From: PHAA01 sp964494735
Lineage (GTDB): Bacteria; Bacillota; Syntrophomonadia; Syntrophomonadales; Syntrophomonadaceae
Length of the DNA: 64,000 nucleotides
Assembly: GCA_964494735.1 (NCBI GenBank)
Contig: CAZBSD010000004.1
Coordinates: 41,472-105,471 of the forward strand
Direction of reading: 5' to 3'
The notes below the pieces were generated by a model. The model was not told where the DNA came from and made no database searches. It saw only the letters and a program-made list of their open reading frames with translations. Positions 47,484 through 57,359 of the stretch are shown piece by piece. Numbering within the stretch: position 1 is the stretch's first letter; every line of letters starts with the position of its first letter. A program made the position numbers and the translations under genes.

Positions 47484-48134
47484 CTATCGCTCCTTCACCA
47501 GTGCTTTTATTTTTTCCAGCAATGGCTGGATAGTATCATACTTGGTCCGGAAGCTGACCAGGTTGCCGATGAGGCGGGTGGTCGATTCCATTATCGTAAC
47601 CAGTTCCAAAAGGTTGTTTTCTTTCAGGGTCCGACCGGTGGAGACCAGGTCGACGATGACATCGGACAGTCCCATCAGCGGGGCCAGTTCTATATTGCCG
47701 TGCAGTTCGATGACCTCCGCCTGAAGTCCCTGGTGGCGGAAGAAACTCTCGGCCACATGCGGGAATTTGGTGGCTACCCGTTTGTAATTCAAATCCTTGA
47801 GGGAAATCCCCTCCATCCCGGCGGGAATGGCTACCACGAAACGGCAGTATCCATACTTGAGGTCTACCATCTCGAAGACGTCCTTGCCCTGCTCCACAAT
47901 CACGTCCTTGCCCACAATTCCCAGGTCGGCGGCCCCGTGTTCCACGTAGGCCGGCACGTCGGTGGGACGGCAGATTATATAGCGGATGGGGGTCTCACCC
48001 TGATAATCAAATATCATGGCCCGGCTGTCCGAAAGGATGCCTTGGGAAGGCAGCCCGGCTGATTCCAAAAGTCCCGCCGTCGGTTTAAGCAGGGTGCCCT
48101 TGGACAAAGCGATAGTCAGGCGATTGTCTTCCAT
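47484..48134 (-). CDS. hisG: ATP phosphoribosyltransferase, short form HisG
   Basis: The 216-residue catalytic subunit (RLTIALSKGTLLKPTAGLL; DLGIVGKDVIVE; the PRPP-binding-type VDLVSTGRTLKENNLLE) lacks the regulatory ACT-like domain of long HisG. It therefore needs HisZ, encoded 3 bp upstream. It condenses ATP with PRPP, so histidine synthesis competes with purine synthesis for PRPP. Confidence 0.98.
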   Translation of the reverse strand: MEDNRLTIALSKGTLLKPTAGLLESAGLPSQGILSDSRAMIFDYQGETPIRYIICRPTDVPAYVEHGAADLGIVGKDVIVEQGKDVFEMVDLKYGYCRFVVAIPAGMEGISLKDLNYKRVATKFPHVAESFFRHQGLQAEVIELHGNIELAPLMGLSDVIVDLVSTGRTLKENNLLELVTIMESTTRLIGNLVSFRTKYDTIQPLLEKIKALVKER

Positions 48135-48137
48135 GAC

Positions 48138-49313
48138 TCATTTACCCCCTTGCACAGGTTTTTCTACATAGACTAGTATGTCGTCGGGGCACCCGGCTAA
48201 TTTGGCCTGCAACTGCTCCCGATCCAAGCTTTCCACATCCAAGACCACGACCTTGCCTTCACTCCTCAATACTCCCGCCGTCTCCGCCACAGCTGCCCAA
48301 TCTTCTCCTCCGACCAGGTAGCGGGGGGAATCCTCCCGGCGGTCCTGCAGGACCAAGGTCAGACGGTCCATCCCCAGGGCGAATCCGGTGGCTGGGCAGG
48401 GAAACCCAAACTGGGAAAGGAGGCGGTCATAACGTCCCCCGCCCAGCAATCCATAGCCAAGATCGGGTGAAAATCCTTCGAATACTACCCCGGTATAATA
48501 GTCCAATCCCCTCAGTATCCCCATGTCGACCAGTACGTGATCCGCCACCCCAATATCCTGAAGGGCGGCATAGGTGGCCGTCAACTCCTCCACCGCCTGC
48601 CGGCCAGCCTCAATCTTCTCTATATAGGGCAGTTTGTGCAAGACCTCCAAGCCGCCATGCAGGGTGGGCAGGAGAACGATAGTTTCCTTAAGCAGGTCGT
48701 CGACCGGCAACCGGTCCAGGCTCTGGGTCAATCCCACCAGATCCTTCTTGATAGCCAGGCGGCGGATAGTCTCCTTGTCGTCCGCCTCCATGAAACTCAT
48801 ATCCAGCAGGGAATTGAATATACCTATATGGTTGAGGCTGACCTTAAAATTGTCCAGCCCAAAATCCTTCATCAACGTAACCGCCAGATTGATGACCTCG
48901 GCATCTGCGCGTGGACCATTGGCGCCCAGCAGTTCGATCCCGGTCTGCCAGAATTCCCGGTATTGGGCCAAATGGGGTTGGACGTGGCGGAACACATTGG
49001 CGGAGTAGAAGAGCCGCCGGGGCAAAACCTCATCCTGCATGTGGGTGGCGGCCAGGCGGGCTATCGATACGGTCATCTCCGGCCGCAGGGACAGGATGCC
49101 GCCTTCCCGGTCCATAAACAGAAATAGTCTTTCCCGGATGTTACCCCCCGCTTCAACCACTTCCAAGAATTCGAAAGTCGGGGTCAAGACCTCTTCATAA
49201 CCATAAGAGGTGAACAGCTCGATTGCTTTCCCCTCCAGGCGGCGGCGGGTTTTCATCTCGGCCGGCAACAGATCACGCAGACCTTTAGGTATCTCTCTAT
49301 TCCTCATTTCCAA
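48138..49313 (-). CDS. hisZ: ATP phosphoribosyltransferase regulatory subunit HisZ
   Basis: The 391-residue HisRS-like protein begins with IPKGLRDLLPAEMKTRRRLE and keeps class II synthetase motifs (LRPEMTVSIARLA; GGGRYDRLLSQFG). It lacks the anticodon-binding domain of true HisRS. It confers histidine feedback on short HisG. It is the first his gene, 47 bp after the HD-domain gene, with no visible promoter between. Confidence 0.95.
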   Translation of the reverse strand: MEMRNREIPKGLRDLLPAEMKTRRRLEGKAIELFTSYGYEEVLTPTFEFLEVVEAGGNIRERLFLFMDREGGILSLRPEMTVSIARLAATHMQDEVLPRRLFYSANVFRHVQPHLAQYREFWQTGIELLGANGPRADAEVINLAVTLMKDFGLDNFKVSLNHIGIFNSLLDMSFMEADDKETIRRLAIKKDLVGLTQSLDRLPVDDLLKETIVLLPTLHGGLEVLHKLPYIEKIEAGRQAVEELTATYAALQDIGVADHVLVDMGILRGLDYYTGVVFEGFSPDLGYGLLGGGRYDRLLSQFGFPCPATGFALGMDRLTLVLQDRREDSPRYLVGGEDWAAVAETAGVLRSEGKVVVLDVESLDREQLQAKLAGCPDDILVYVEKPVQGGK

Positions 49314-49360
49314 CTCCTTAACATGGCTGGGCAGTATGGACCCAAGCCGTTAACACCCTC

Positions 49361-50026
49361 TTATAAAAGCCGGGTGTCGTTTATGTATAATATGAACTCG
49401 CACTTCAAATGCTCGGCGGCATGGCGGCACATCAGCATCTTGGTCAGAAATATCTCGAAATACTCCATCACCGATGTCACCTGGGTGTCTATCTCCAGCC
49501 GCATTATTATCTTCCTGGCTTCCGGTTCCACTTCCACCCCGGAGCTGGTTACCGCATAGTTGACCCGGTCCCGGGATGTAAAAGCAGAAAAATCATTCTT
49601 GCGTACCCGCGAGCGGTGTACGTCCGATTTGTCAGCCAGGATCAAGGCCGCCGCCACATTGTTGACCGGCTGCCCCTGGGCATGCTCTTCATGGTTGCCG
49701 ATGGCTCCGATTATGGTGGCCATCTCGTGAGGGTCCATACCCAAATCCATCAGGATGTCGAAAGCGATAAGGGCGCCCGACATACCGTGTCCATAGCGGT
49801 TGACAATATTCCCGATATCGTGGAGATATCCGGCGATGGCCCCCAGTTCCGTTTCCCGCTCCGTGCATCCCAGTTGGGCCAGGATGGCGCTGCATAGATC
49901 GGAAGTATATTCAGCGTGTTGAATATTATGTTCCAGCGCTCCAATATTGCCGATGTAGTTGTTGCCCATCTTCAGATAATCATTTACCAGATGATTCTCT
50001 TTTATAGTCAGCAGGGTCACTTGCAT
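49361..50026 (-). CDS. HD-domain metal-dependent phosphohydrolase
   Basis: The 221-residue protein has the HD pattern: His33/His37, His69-Asp70 in YLHDIGN, GNHEE, and Asp in ILADKSDVHRSR. HD proteins hydrolyse phosphate esters of nucleotides or signalling molecules; this compact form has no sensor or GYP motif. Its place between purD and hisZ suggests a nucleotide substrate, but that is inference. It follows the TPR-like gene by 22 bp. Confidence 0.85.
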   Translation of the reverse strand: MQVTLLTIKENHLVNDYLKMGNNYIGNIGALEHNIQHAEYTSDLCSAILAQLGCTERETELGAIAGYLHDIGNIVNRYGHGMSGALIAFDILMDLGMDPHEMATIIGAIGNHEEHAQGQPVNNVAAALILADKSDVHRSRVRKNDFSAFTSRDRVNYAVTSSGVEVEPEARKIIMRLEIDTQVTSVMEYFEIFLTKMLMCRHAAEHLKCEFILYINDTRLL

Positions 50027-50048
50027 CCGATTACCGCCTTGATGTCAT

Positions 50049-50576
50049 TTACAGATCCCGGAATAATTTCCTGGCCTCCTGGGCGGCTCGGGTCTCGATG
50101 GGGATTGCCTCCAGCACTTGCCGGGCTTCCTCATTTTTGCCGCTGTTGATCAGTTGTTTGGCCTCCTCCAATTGTTGGTAAGCCTGTTTCTCTTTCTGAG
50201 CCTCCTGGATCTCTTTTGCCATGCGCTCGGGTTGGCCCAGGTCATCCAGTTTTTCATACTCAGCGATAGCCTCGTCAAACCTGCCTTCAGCCACCAGCCC
50301 AGCCCCATTGGCCACAATCTGGTGTATTTGAATGCGTTCCGGCAGGTGGATCAGCGTATTGATATAGATGGCAAGAATCGCCAACAGCAACACCGCGCCC
50401 AGATTCCAGGCCCAACTGTATCGAGGCCGTTTGACCATGAAACCCATTACAAATATAAATGGCATACCCAGGACAAAGGTTGCCTTTAGGAACTCCCGGG
50501 TAGGCAGGAAAAACAACATGGCGATCAGGGCTATGGCCAGGGGAACCCTGATATAGGGATTTCTGTTATTGTCCAA
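50049..50576 (-). CDS. Hypothetical membrane protein with TPR-like C-terminus
   Basis: I do not recognise the family. From TTG 50576, which has GGAGG about 11 bases upstream, it encodes 175 residues. Three hydrophobic helices occupy the first 80 residues, then a helical tail. The tail, LVAEGRFDEAIAEYEKL then LINSGKNEEARQVLEAI, reads as two TPR-like repeats. The longer frame to 50666 overlaps purD and is not supported. It is embedded in the pur-his run. Confidence 0.68.
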   Translation of the reverse strand: MDNNRNPYIRVPLAIALIAMLFFLPTREFLKATFVLGMPFIFVMGFMVKRPRYSWAWNLGAVLLLAILAIYINTLIHLPERIQIHQIVANGAGLVAEGRFDEAIAEYEKLDDLGQPERMAKEIQEAQKEKQAYQQLEEAKQLINSGKNEEARQVLEAIPIETRAAQEARKLFRDL

Positions 50577-50604
50577 ACCCCAAGACCTCCATCCTATGCA
50601 GCAG

Positions 50605-51888
50605 TCAACAACACGGCTGGGATAGTGCCCGCCGGCCAATATCGCGGCGGTAGTGCATATCGTCAAACCTGACCTTGGCTACCTCCTGGTAGACAGCAGT
50701 AATGGCTTCGCGGATGCTGCTGCCCCGGCAAACTACGGCCAGGACCCGGCCCCCATCGGTGACCAACTTTCCGTCCCGTTGGGCTGTTCCGGCGTGAAAT
50801 ACGGTCGTGGTTGGGGTCAGATCTTGCAGACCTTCGATAACCTTGCCCTTCTGGTATGAACCCGGGTAACCTCCGGAGGCAATTACCACCCCTACGCAGG
50901 CGCCAGCCTCTATCTCCACCGGGAGACCGCTCAGGTCCCCCCGGGCTGAGCCTTCCAGCACCGGCAGCAGATCACTCTTTATCATCGGCATCAGCACCTG
51001 AGTTTCGGGATCGCCGAAACGGGCGTTGTATTCCAATAACTTTGGCCCCTCCCCCGTTATCATCAATCCCGCGTACAGCACCCCGGTATAGGGATATCCC
51101 TCCTTGCGCATAGCCTCTATGGTGGGCCGTATGACCTCCTCCACGATACGCTGGTGCAGGCCGGCAGTATAAATGGGCGGATTGGTGTAGGCCCCCATGC
51201 CTCCGGTGTTGGGCCCTTCATCATTATCGAAAATCCTTTTATGGTCCTGGGCGGACAGCAAGGGGACGAAATTCTCCCCGTCGCAGATGGCGAAGAAACT
51301 CAGTTCCTGACCTGCCAGGCATTCTTCCACCACCACCCGGTCCCCGGACGCTCCAAAACTCCTGTCCTGCATGATACTGGTTATGGCCTCTTCCGCTTCC
51401 GCTTGGCTGGCAGCCACCACCACACCCTTACCGGCCGCCAGACCGTCGGCTTTCACCACCACCGGGAGTCCCCGGTCGGTATAGGTGGCTGCATAACAAC
51501 GGGCGGCATCAATATCATCGAAAACCTCAAAACGGGCGGTAGGTATATCGTACTTTTTAAAGAGATTCTTGGCAAACACCTTGCTGCCTTCCAGCCGGGC
51601 GGCAGCCGCGGTGGGTCCAAATATCAACAATCCGGCCGCCCGGAATCGGTCGACTATTCCCAGTACCAGCGGGATCTCGGGGCCGACCACGGTCAAGTCG
51701 ATCTCCCCCTGCCGGGCGAACCCCAGCAGACCTTCTATATCGTCGGCCTTTATATCTATGCAGTGGGCCTGGGCTGCCATCCCGGGATTGCCCGGAGCAG
51801 CATATAATTTATCGATCCGGGGACTCTGGGCCAGTTTCCAGACCAGAGCGTGCTCCCGCCCCCCAGACCCGATCACCAATACTCTCAT
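50605..51888 (-). CDS. purD: Phosphoribosylamine-glycine ligase PurD
   Basis: The 427-residue ATP-grasp enzyme begins RVLVIGSGGREHALVWKL and has GPTAAAARLEGSKVFAKNL and YNARFGDPETQ. It ligates glycine to phosphoribosylamine. ATG 51888 gives the conserved N-terminus; an upstream TTG or GTG (51894, 51900) may be the true initiator because GGAGG sits 14 bases from the ATG. It follows purH by 25 bp. Confidence 0.97.
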   Translation of the reverse strand: MRVLVIGSGGREHALVWKLAQSPRIDKLYAAPGNPGMAAQAHCIDIKADDIEGLLGFARQGEIDLTVVGPEIPLVLGIVDRFRAAGLLIFGPTAAAARLEGSKVFAKNLFKKYDIPTARFEVFDDIDAARCYAATYTDRGLPVVVKADGLAAGKGVVVAASQAEAEEAITSIMQDRSFGASGDRVVVEECLAGQELSFFAICDGENFVPLLSAQDHKRIFDNDEGPNTGGMGAYTNPPIYTAGLHQRIVEEVIRPTIEAMRKEGYPYTGVLYAGLMITGEGPKLLEYNARFGDPETQVLMPMIKSDLLPVLEGSARGDLSGLPVEIEAGACVGVVIASGGYPGSYQKGKVIEGLQDLTPTTTVFHAGTAQRDGKLVTDGGRVLAVVCRGSSIREAITAVYQEVAKVRFDDMHYRRDIGRRALSQPCC

Positions 51889-51913
51889 ACCCAAGCTCAC
51901 TCACCTCCTGATT

Positions 51914-53431
51914 CTAATGTTTAAAATGGCGCATGCCTGTGAATACCATGCTGATTCCGTGGCGATTGCACTCATCTATACTCAATTGGTCGCGGATGGA
52001 GCCCCCCGGTTGGATGATGGCAGTTATCCCTGCCTGAGCCGCCAGTTCCACCGTGTCATTGAAGGGGAAGAAGGCGTCGGATGCCATCACCGCGCCCATG
52101 CAGGCTTCCCGGTTTTGCAGAGCTATGGCGGCGGAACCTACCCGGTTCATCTGCCCGGCGCCAACTCCAATGGTCACACCGCCTTTGGCGATAACGATAG
52201 CATTGGATTTGACATGCTTGGCCACCTTCATGGCAAACACCATCTCCGTCAGTTCTTCGGCGGTAGGAGCCTTGCTGGTTACCACCTGGATATCATTTAA
52301 GTCTGGCTGGCCCTGGTCGCTCTCCTGCACCACAAATCCACCTTCGACGGTCTTGACCTGCATCTCTTCGACCTTGCCCACAGGCAGTTCCAAAACCCGC
52401 AGGTTTTTTTTGGCCTGCAGGACTTCCAGGGCCGCCGGATCATAGCCGGGGGCGATTATGCATTCCATAAACGGCTCAGCCGCTTGGCGGGCGGTGGCTA
52501 TATCCACCGGGCGGTTGAAAGCGATTATCCCCCCATAAGCCGAAACCGGGTCGGCCGCGAAGGCTTTGTCATAGGCCTCGGCCAGGGTATCTGCCACCGC
52601 TGTACCGCAGGGATTGGTGTGTTTTATTATAACGCACGCAGGCTCATCGAATTCCTTGACCAACGCCCACCCCGCCTGTATATCAACGATATTGTTGTAA
52701 GACAGCTCCTTGCCGTTCAACACCCGGGCATCGGCCAAGCCCAGGCCCGGGTTCATATTGCGATAAAATGCCGCCTTCTGGTGAGGGTTCTCACCATACC
52801 GCAAGTCGTACACCTTTTCCCCGGCCAGGACCATATTATCCGGGAAAGGTACCCCCTGCAACCGGGCCAGGTAAGATGAGATCATGGCGTCGTAAGCAGC
52901 GGTATGGGAAAAGGCCTCCCGGGCCAGCTGGAATCTCAGCGCCTCGCTCACCTGCCCTGCCGTCTGCAGTTCCTGCAGCACCAGGTCGTAAAACTCAGGT
53001 TTGACAATTATCACCACATCCTGATAGTTCTTGGCCGCCGACCGGACCATGGTCGGTCCCCCGATGTCGATATTCTCGATGGCATCCTCCAGGTTTACAT
53101 CCGGTTTGGCAATGGTCTCCCGGAACGGATAAAGGTTGACAGCGACGATATCGATAGGCTCGATCTCATTGTCAGCTATCTGCTGCAGGTGGTCAACGGT
53201 GCGCCGGGCCAGTATCCCTCCGTGGATCTTGGGATGCAGGGTCTTCACCCGACCGTCCAGGATCTCTGGAAATCCAGTTACGTCGGCGACCTGCCGCACC
53301 TTTATCCCCGCTTCCTGCAGGGTTTTAAAAGTACCCCCGGTAGATATTATGTCGTATCCCAACTGCTCCAGCCCGCGGGCAAATACGATCACACCCTCCT
53401 TGTTGGACACGCTTATCAACGCTCTCTTCAT
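51914..53431 (-). CDS. purH: Bifunctional AICAR transformylase / IMP cyclohydrolase PurH
   Basis: The 505-residue enzyme has an N-terminal cyclohydrolase domain (RALISVSNKEGVIVFARGL; DGRVKTLHPKIHGGIL). A C-terminal transformylase has catalytic Lys-His in CVIIKHTNPCG and the SDAFFPFNDTVE motif. It closes the purine pathway and takes in AICAR released by HisFH, linking the two halves of this gene run. It starts 12 bp after the purN stop. Confidence 0.98.
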   Translation of the reverse strand: MKRALISVSNKEGVIVFARGLEQLGYDIISTGGTFKTLQEAGIKVRQVADVTGFPEILDGRVKTLHPKIHGGILARRTVDHLQQIADNEIEPIDIVAVNLYPFRETIAKPDVNLEDAIENIDIGGPTMVRSAAKNYQDVVIIVKPEFYDLVLQELQTAGQVSEALRFQLAREAFSHTAAYDAMISSYLARLQGVPFPDNMVLAGEKVYDLRYGENPHQKAAFYRNMNPGLGLADARVLNGKELSYNNIVDIQAGWALVKEFDEPACVIIKHTNPCGTAVADTLAEAYDKAFAADPVSAYGGIIAFNRPVDIATARQAAEPFMECIIAPGYDPAALEVLQAKKNLRVLELPVGKVEEMQVKTVEGGFVVQESDQGQPDLNDIQVVTSKAPTAEELTEMVFAMKVAKHVKSNAIVIAKGGVTIGVGAGQMNRVGSAAIALQNREACMGAVMASDAFFPFNDTVELAAQAGITAIIQPGGSIRDQLSIDECNRHGISMVFTGMRHFKH

Positions 53432-53443
53432 CGAATCAACCTC

Positions 53444-54070
53444 CTAAATTATGTATACCTTCCGGCCTTCCATATAGACCCGGCCTTCCGCCAACAGCTG
53501 CAGCACCCGCCAATAAAGCTTGTGTTCCTGCACCAGGATACGTTCCGCCAGGCTGTCTTCGGTGTCATTATCTTCAACCGGCACTACCGCCTGACTGATT
53601 ATAGGCCCGGTATCCATCCCCCCATCTACAAAATGTACCGTACAGCCGCTGCATTTGACCCCGTATTCGACCGCCTGTCTCTGTGCGTGCAGTCCGGCGA
53701 AAGAAGGTAAAAGGGCGGGATGGATATTCAGCACCCGGTCCTTGTAGGCGCTCAGGATGACCCCGCCTACCAACCGCATATACCCGGCCAATACCACCAC
53801 ATCAATGTTCTCGGCTTGCAGTTTACGTACCAGTTCGGCTTCGTAATCATTTCGGCCACCAAAAGCTTTAGGACTGATATGCAAAGCCTTGATGCCCAAT
53901 TGCCGGGCTCGGTCCAGCGCCGGGGCATCCGCCTGGTCGCTCATCAACAAACATATATCGGCATTCAGCTGGCCGCTTTCGATAGCCGCCTGGATAGCCA
54001 GGAAATTGCTCCCCCGCCCAGAAGCCAGGACCGCCAGCCGCAGCCGCTTGGAATCGATTACCTGCCGCAT
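53444..54070 (-). CDS. purN: Phosphoribosylglycinamide formyltransferase PurN
   Basis: The 208-residue folate-dependent enzyme has LAVLASGRGSNFLAIQ, NIHPALLPSFAG with the catalytic Asn-His, and the Asp in DGGMDTGPII. It transfers formyl from formyl-THF to GAR. ATG 54070 lies just after the purM stop; the longer frame overlaps purM. Confidence 0.97.
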   Translation of the reverse strand: MRQVIDSKRLRLAVLASGRGSNFLAIQAAIESGQLNADICLLMSDQADAPALDRARQLGIKALHISPKAFGGRNDYEAELVRKLQAENIDVVVLAGYMRLVGGVILSAYKDRVLNIHPALLPSFAGLHAQRQAVEYGVKCSGCTVHFVDGGMDTGPIISQAVVPVEDNDTEDSLAERILVQEHKLYWRVLQLLAEGRVYMEGRKVYII

Positions 54071-54071
54071 A

Positions 54072-55106
54072 TCAGCGCATCCACCGGTCGTCAAATCCCA
54101 CCTGTCCGATAACCAGAGGCTGCTCGCCCACCATACGCAACCGCAATAGCAGCTCTTTGGCCTTTTCCGGTGCTACCACCAGCACGAAACCTATCCCCAT
54201 ATTGAAGGTGCGCAGCATCTCCGGCGGGGCTACATTGCCCAGGCGGGCGATCATATCGAATATGGCCGGCGGTTCCAGCGCGTCGGTGACGATTTCGGGA
54301 CGTAAACCAGTGGGCATGATCCGCTGCAGGTTTTCGACCAGACCCCCGCCGGTTATGTGAGCCATACCGCGGATCTCAACTTCCTCCAACAATACCAACA
54401 CCGACTGCACATAGATACGGGTGGGGGTAAGCAGGGCTTCACCCAAAGTCTGGCCCAGTTCCTCTACCCGCTGATCCAATTTCAGGCCCGCTTCCTCCAG
54501 CAGGACTTTTCGAGCCAGGGAGTAACCGTTGGAATGGAGGCCGGAAGATCTGAGTCCCACCAGCGCATCTCCGTGCTTGATGGTCGAACCGTTTATCAGC
54601 CGGGAACGTTCTACCACCCCGACTGCAAAACCAGCCATATCGAATTCATCCGCACCATAGAAACCAGGCATCTCGGCGGTCTCTCCCCCGATCAGGGCGC
54701 ATCCCGCCTGCAGGCAGCCTTCACTGACTCCCTTGACCAGGTCTTCGATCATCACCGGTTCCAATTTGCCCACCGCCAGGTAATCCAGGAAGAAAAGCGG
54801 CTCCGCCCCGTGGGCCAGGATATCGTTGACACACATGGCTACCAGGTCTATGCCCACTGTATCATAGATGCCGTACTTCTGGGCTACCCGTAATTTGGTG
54901 CCCACTCCGTCAGTCCCGGAAACCAATATCGGCTCCCGGTACTTGCGATTGTTAAGAGCAAAAAATCCCCCGAAGGCGCCTATCCCTTCCAACACCTCCG
55001 GTCTCTTGGTACGGTCCACCCATTTCTTTATCATCTCTACCGAACGATTGGCGGCATCTATATCGACCCCGGCCCGTTTGTAGGTTAGTCCCTTGTCGCC
55101 ATCCAT
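54072..55106 (-). CDS. purM: Phosphoribosylformylglycinamidine cyclo-ligase PurM (AIR synthase)
   Basis: The 344-residue enzyme starts LTYKRAGVDIDAANRSVEMI and shows SGTDGVGTKLRVA, IGGETAEMPGFY and HITGGGLVENLQRIMP. It makes AIR from FGAM with ATP. A GGGAG site precedes the ATG, 51 bp after purL. Confidence 0.98.
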   Translation of the reverse strand: MDGDKGLTYKRAGVDIDAANRSVEMIKKWVDRTKRPEVLEGIGAFGGFFALNNRKYREPILVSGTDGVGTKLRVAQKYGIYDTVGIDLVAMCVNDILAHGAEPLFFLDYLAVGKLEPVMIEDLVKGVSEGCLQAGCALIGGETAEMPGFYGADEFDMAGFAVGVVERSRLINGSTIKHGDALVGLRSSGLHSNGYSLARKVLLEEAGLKLDQRVEELGQTLGEALLTPTRIYVQSVLVLLEEVEIRGMAHITGGGLVENLQRIMPTGLRPEIVTDALEPPAIFDMIARLGNVAPPEMLRTFNMGIGFVLVVAPEKAKELLLRLRMVGEQPLVIGQVGFDDRWMR

Positions 55107-55157
55107 ATTCGTGCTCCCCTTCCTGAATATCGCGCTGGTCCTGAAATTTATCCGCGG

Positions 55158-57359
55158 TTATTGCATGTACCGCTCGATGGCCTCACTCCATCGCCGGTCC
55201 GCATCCGCCACTGTCATTCTAATGATCTCGCTGCCATTGTCATCGATGATCAACTTGTCTCCCCCCACGTGGCCAATGATCCTGGTCTCCGCCTCATGCT
55301 CCACCACCAGCTGGACCAGCTGGTCGAGATGGGTACGCCTGACGGTAGCCACCACCCGGGTCGGGGCTTCCGAGAACAGGATGCCATCTACCCGGGAATC
55401 ACCGCTGTTAATCTTGACAGTACAGCCTATTTTACCTTTTATAGCCGATTCGGCCAGAGCGACTGCCAGGCCTCCTTCGGATATGTCGTGGCATGATTGC
55501 ACCAGGCCATCATGGATAAGCCGCAGCAATAATTTCTGCAGGGACTTCTCGGCGGCCAGATCGACTGCCGGGACCGCCCCGGTCTCCAATTCATGACACA
55601 CACTAAGATATTCGGAGCCGCCCAGTTCGTCCCGGAAACCACCCAATAGGACGATCAGGTCACCTGGTTCCTTGAAAGCCATATCGCAGCGCTTGCTGAC
55701 ATCGGGCAAAATCCCGATCATCCCCACCACCGGCGTGGGGTAAATAGCATCCTGGACGGTCTCATTATATAGACTGACATTACCGCTGACCACCGGCGTT
55801 TCCAGGGCCAGGGCAGCCTCGCTCATGCCGGCGATAGCCTTCTGCATCTGCCAGTAGATGTTGGGTTTTTCCGGATTGCCGAAGTTGAGACAATTGGTCA
55901 AAGCCAGTGGTTTGGCGCCTACGCAGGCCAGGTTGCGGGCCGCTTCGCATACCGCCAGTTTTCCTCCCAGGTAGGGGTCGAGGTAGACCATACGGCTGTT
56001 GCAGTCGGTAACCAGGCCCACCCCTTTGCGGGTACCTTTGATCCGCAGCACGGCTGCATCCCCGTCACCGGGCAAAATGGCGGTGTTGGTCATGACCTGA
56101 TAATCGTACTGGGAGAATATCCATTTCTTGCTGGCTATGTTGGGGTCAGCCAGCAGCTGCTGTAAGGCCTGCTGGGGCGATATCACCGGCAGGCCGGCCA
56201 AATCGAAAGACCGGCAGCGCTGATAATATTCCGGTTCCTCGGCGGTGCGTACGTATACCGGGCACCCTTCGGTCAAAGCCATAACCGGCACCTCACCGGC
56301 TACCACTTCGCCCTCTTTGACCCTAAATACGCCATCACCGGTCACAACACCGATGGCCACCGCGTCCAGTCCCCATTTGTCGAATATTTCCTCTATCCTG
56401 GCTTCTGCACCAGGGCGGGGAATGATAAGCATACGCTCCTGGGATTCGGACAGCATGACCTCATACGGGTTCATGCCAGTCTCCCGGCGTGGTACTTTGA
56501 GAACATCGACCTCCACCCCCAGGCCCTTTTTGCTGGCCGTTTCAGCGATGGAACTGGTCAGGCCGGCCGCCCCCAGATCCTGCATGCCAGCTGCCAGATC
56601 ATGTTTGATCAGCTCCAGGCATGCTTCTATGAGCAGTTTCTCCATGAAAGGATCGCCCACCTGCACTGAAGGCCGCTTGGAGGCAGATTTCTCGGAAAGT
56701 TCCTCCGAAGCGAAGGTGGCCCCATGGATCCCGTCCCGGCCGGTTTTGGCCCCCACGATCATTATGGTGGCGCCCACATCGTTGGCTACCGCCAGGGCTA
56801 TCTTGTCAATATCCACTAATCCGACGCACATGGCATTTACCAAGGGATTTCCCTGGTAGGCCGGATTGAAATATACCTCGCCGCCGACCGTGGGTATACC
56901 CAGGCAGTTGCCGTAGTCCCCTATACCTGCTACCACTCCGGACAGAAGTTCCCGCACCCTGGCATCCTCCAGGCTGCCGAAGCGCAGCGAGTTCAGGCTG
57001 GCGATAGGCCGGGCCCCCATGGTAAATATATCGCGAACTATTCCCCCTACCCCGGTGGCCGCCCCCTGATAGGGCTCAATGGCCGAAGGGTGGTTGTGGC
57101 TCTCGATTTTAAAGACCAAGGCCTGGCCGTCACCGATATCCACCACCCCGGCATTTTCACCCGGGCCTTGGATTACCTGGGGACCCTGGGTGGGGAAGGT
57201 TTTTAGTAACGGCCGGGAGTTCTTATAACCGCAATGTTCCGACCACATGACCGAAAACATGCCGGTCTCCAAGTAATTCGGTTCCCGGCCCATAATCGCC
57301 ACTATCTGCTGATATTCCTCATCGCTGAGGCCCATCTCCCGGTATGTCAGTTCACTCAT
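55158..57359 (-). CDS. purL: FGAM synthase subunit PurL (small type)
   Basis: The 733-residue PurL is the Gram-positive small type that needs separate PurS and PurQ. It has TGMFSVMWSEHCGYKNSRP, KIESHNHPSAIEPYQGAATG, QDLGAAGLTSS and SHDISEGG-like SCHDISEGGLAVAL motifs. ATG 57359 overlaps the purQ stop by one base (TGATG), which decides the start over the longer frame. Confidence 0.98.
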   Translation of the reverse strand: MSELTYREMGLSDEEYQQIVAIMGREPNYLETGMFSVMWSEHCGYKNSRPLLKTFPTQGPQVIQGPGENAGVVDIGDGQALVFKIESHNHPSAIEPYQGAATGVGGIVRDIFTMGARPIASLNSLRFGSLEDARVRELLSGVVAGIGDYGNCLGIPTVGGEVYFNPAYQGNPLVNAMCVGLVDIDKIALAVANDVGATIMIVGAKTGRDGIHGATFASEELSEKSASKRPSVQVGDPFMEKLLIEACLELIKHDLAAGMQDLGAAGLTSSIAETASKKGLGVEVDVLKVPRRETGMNPYEVMLSESQERMLIIPRPGAEARIEEIFDKWGLDAVAIGVVTGDGVFRVKEGEVVAGEVPVMALTEGCPVYVRTAEEPEYYQRCRSFDLAGLPVISPQQALQQLLADPNIASKKWIFSQYDYQVMTNTAILPGDGDAAVLRIKGTRKGVGLVTDCNSRMVYLDPYLGGKLAVCEAARNLACVGAKPLALTNCLNFGNPEKPNIYWQMQKAIAGMSEAALALETPVVSGNVSLYNETVQDAIYPTPVVGMIGILPDVSKRCDMAFKEPGDLIVLLGGFRDELGGSEYLSVCHELETGAVPAVDLAAEKSLQKLLLRLIHDGLVQSCHDISEGGLAVALAESAIKGKIGCTVKINSGDSRVDGILFSEAPTRVVATVRRTHLDQLVQLVVEHEAETRIIGHVGGDKLIIDDNGSEIIRMTVADADRRWSEAIERYMQ

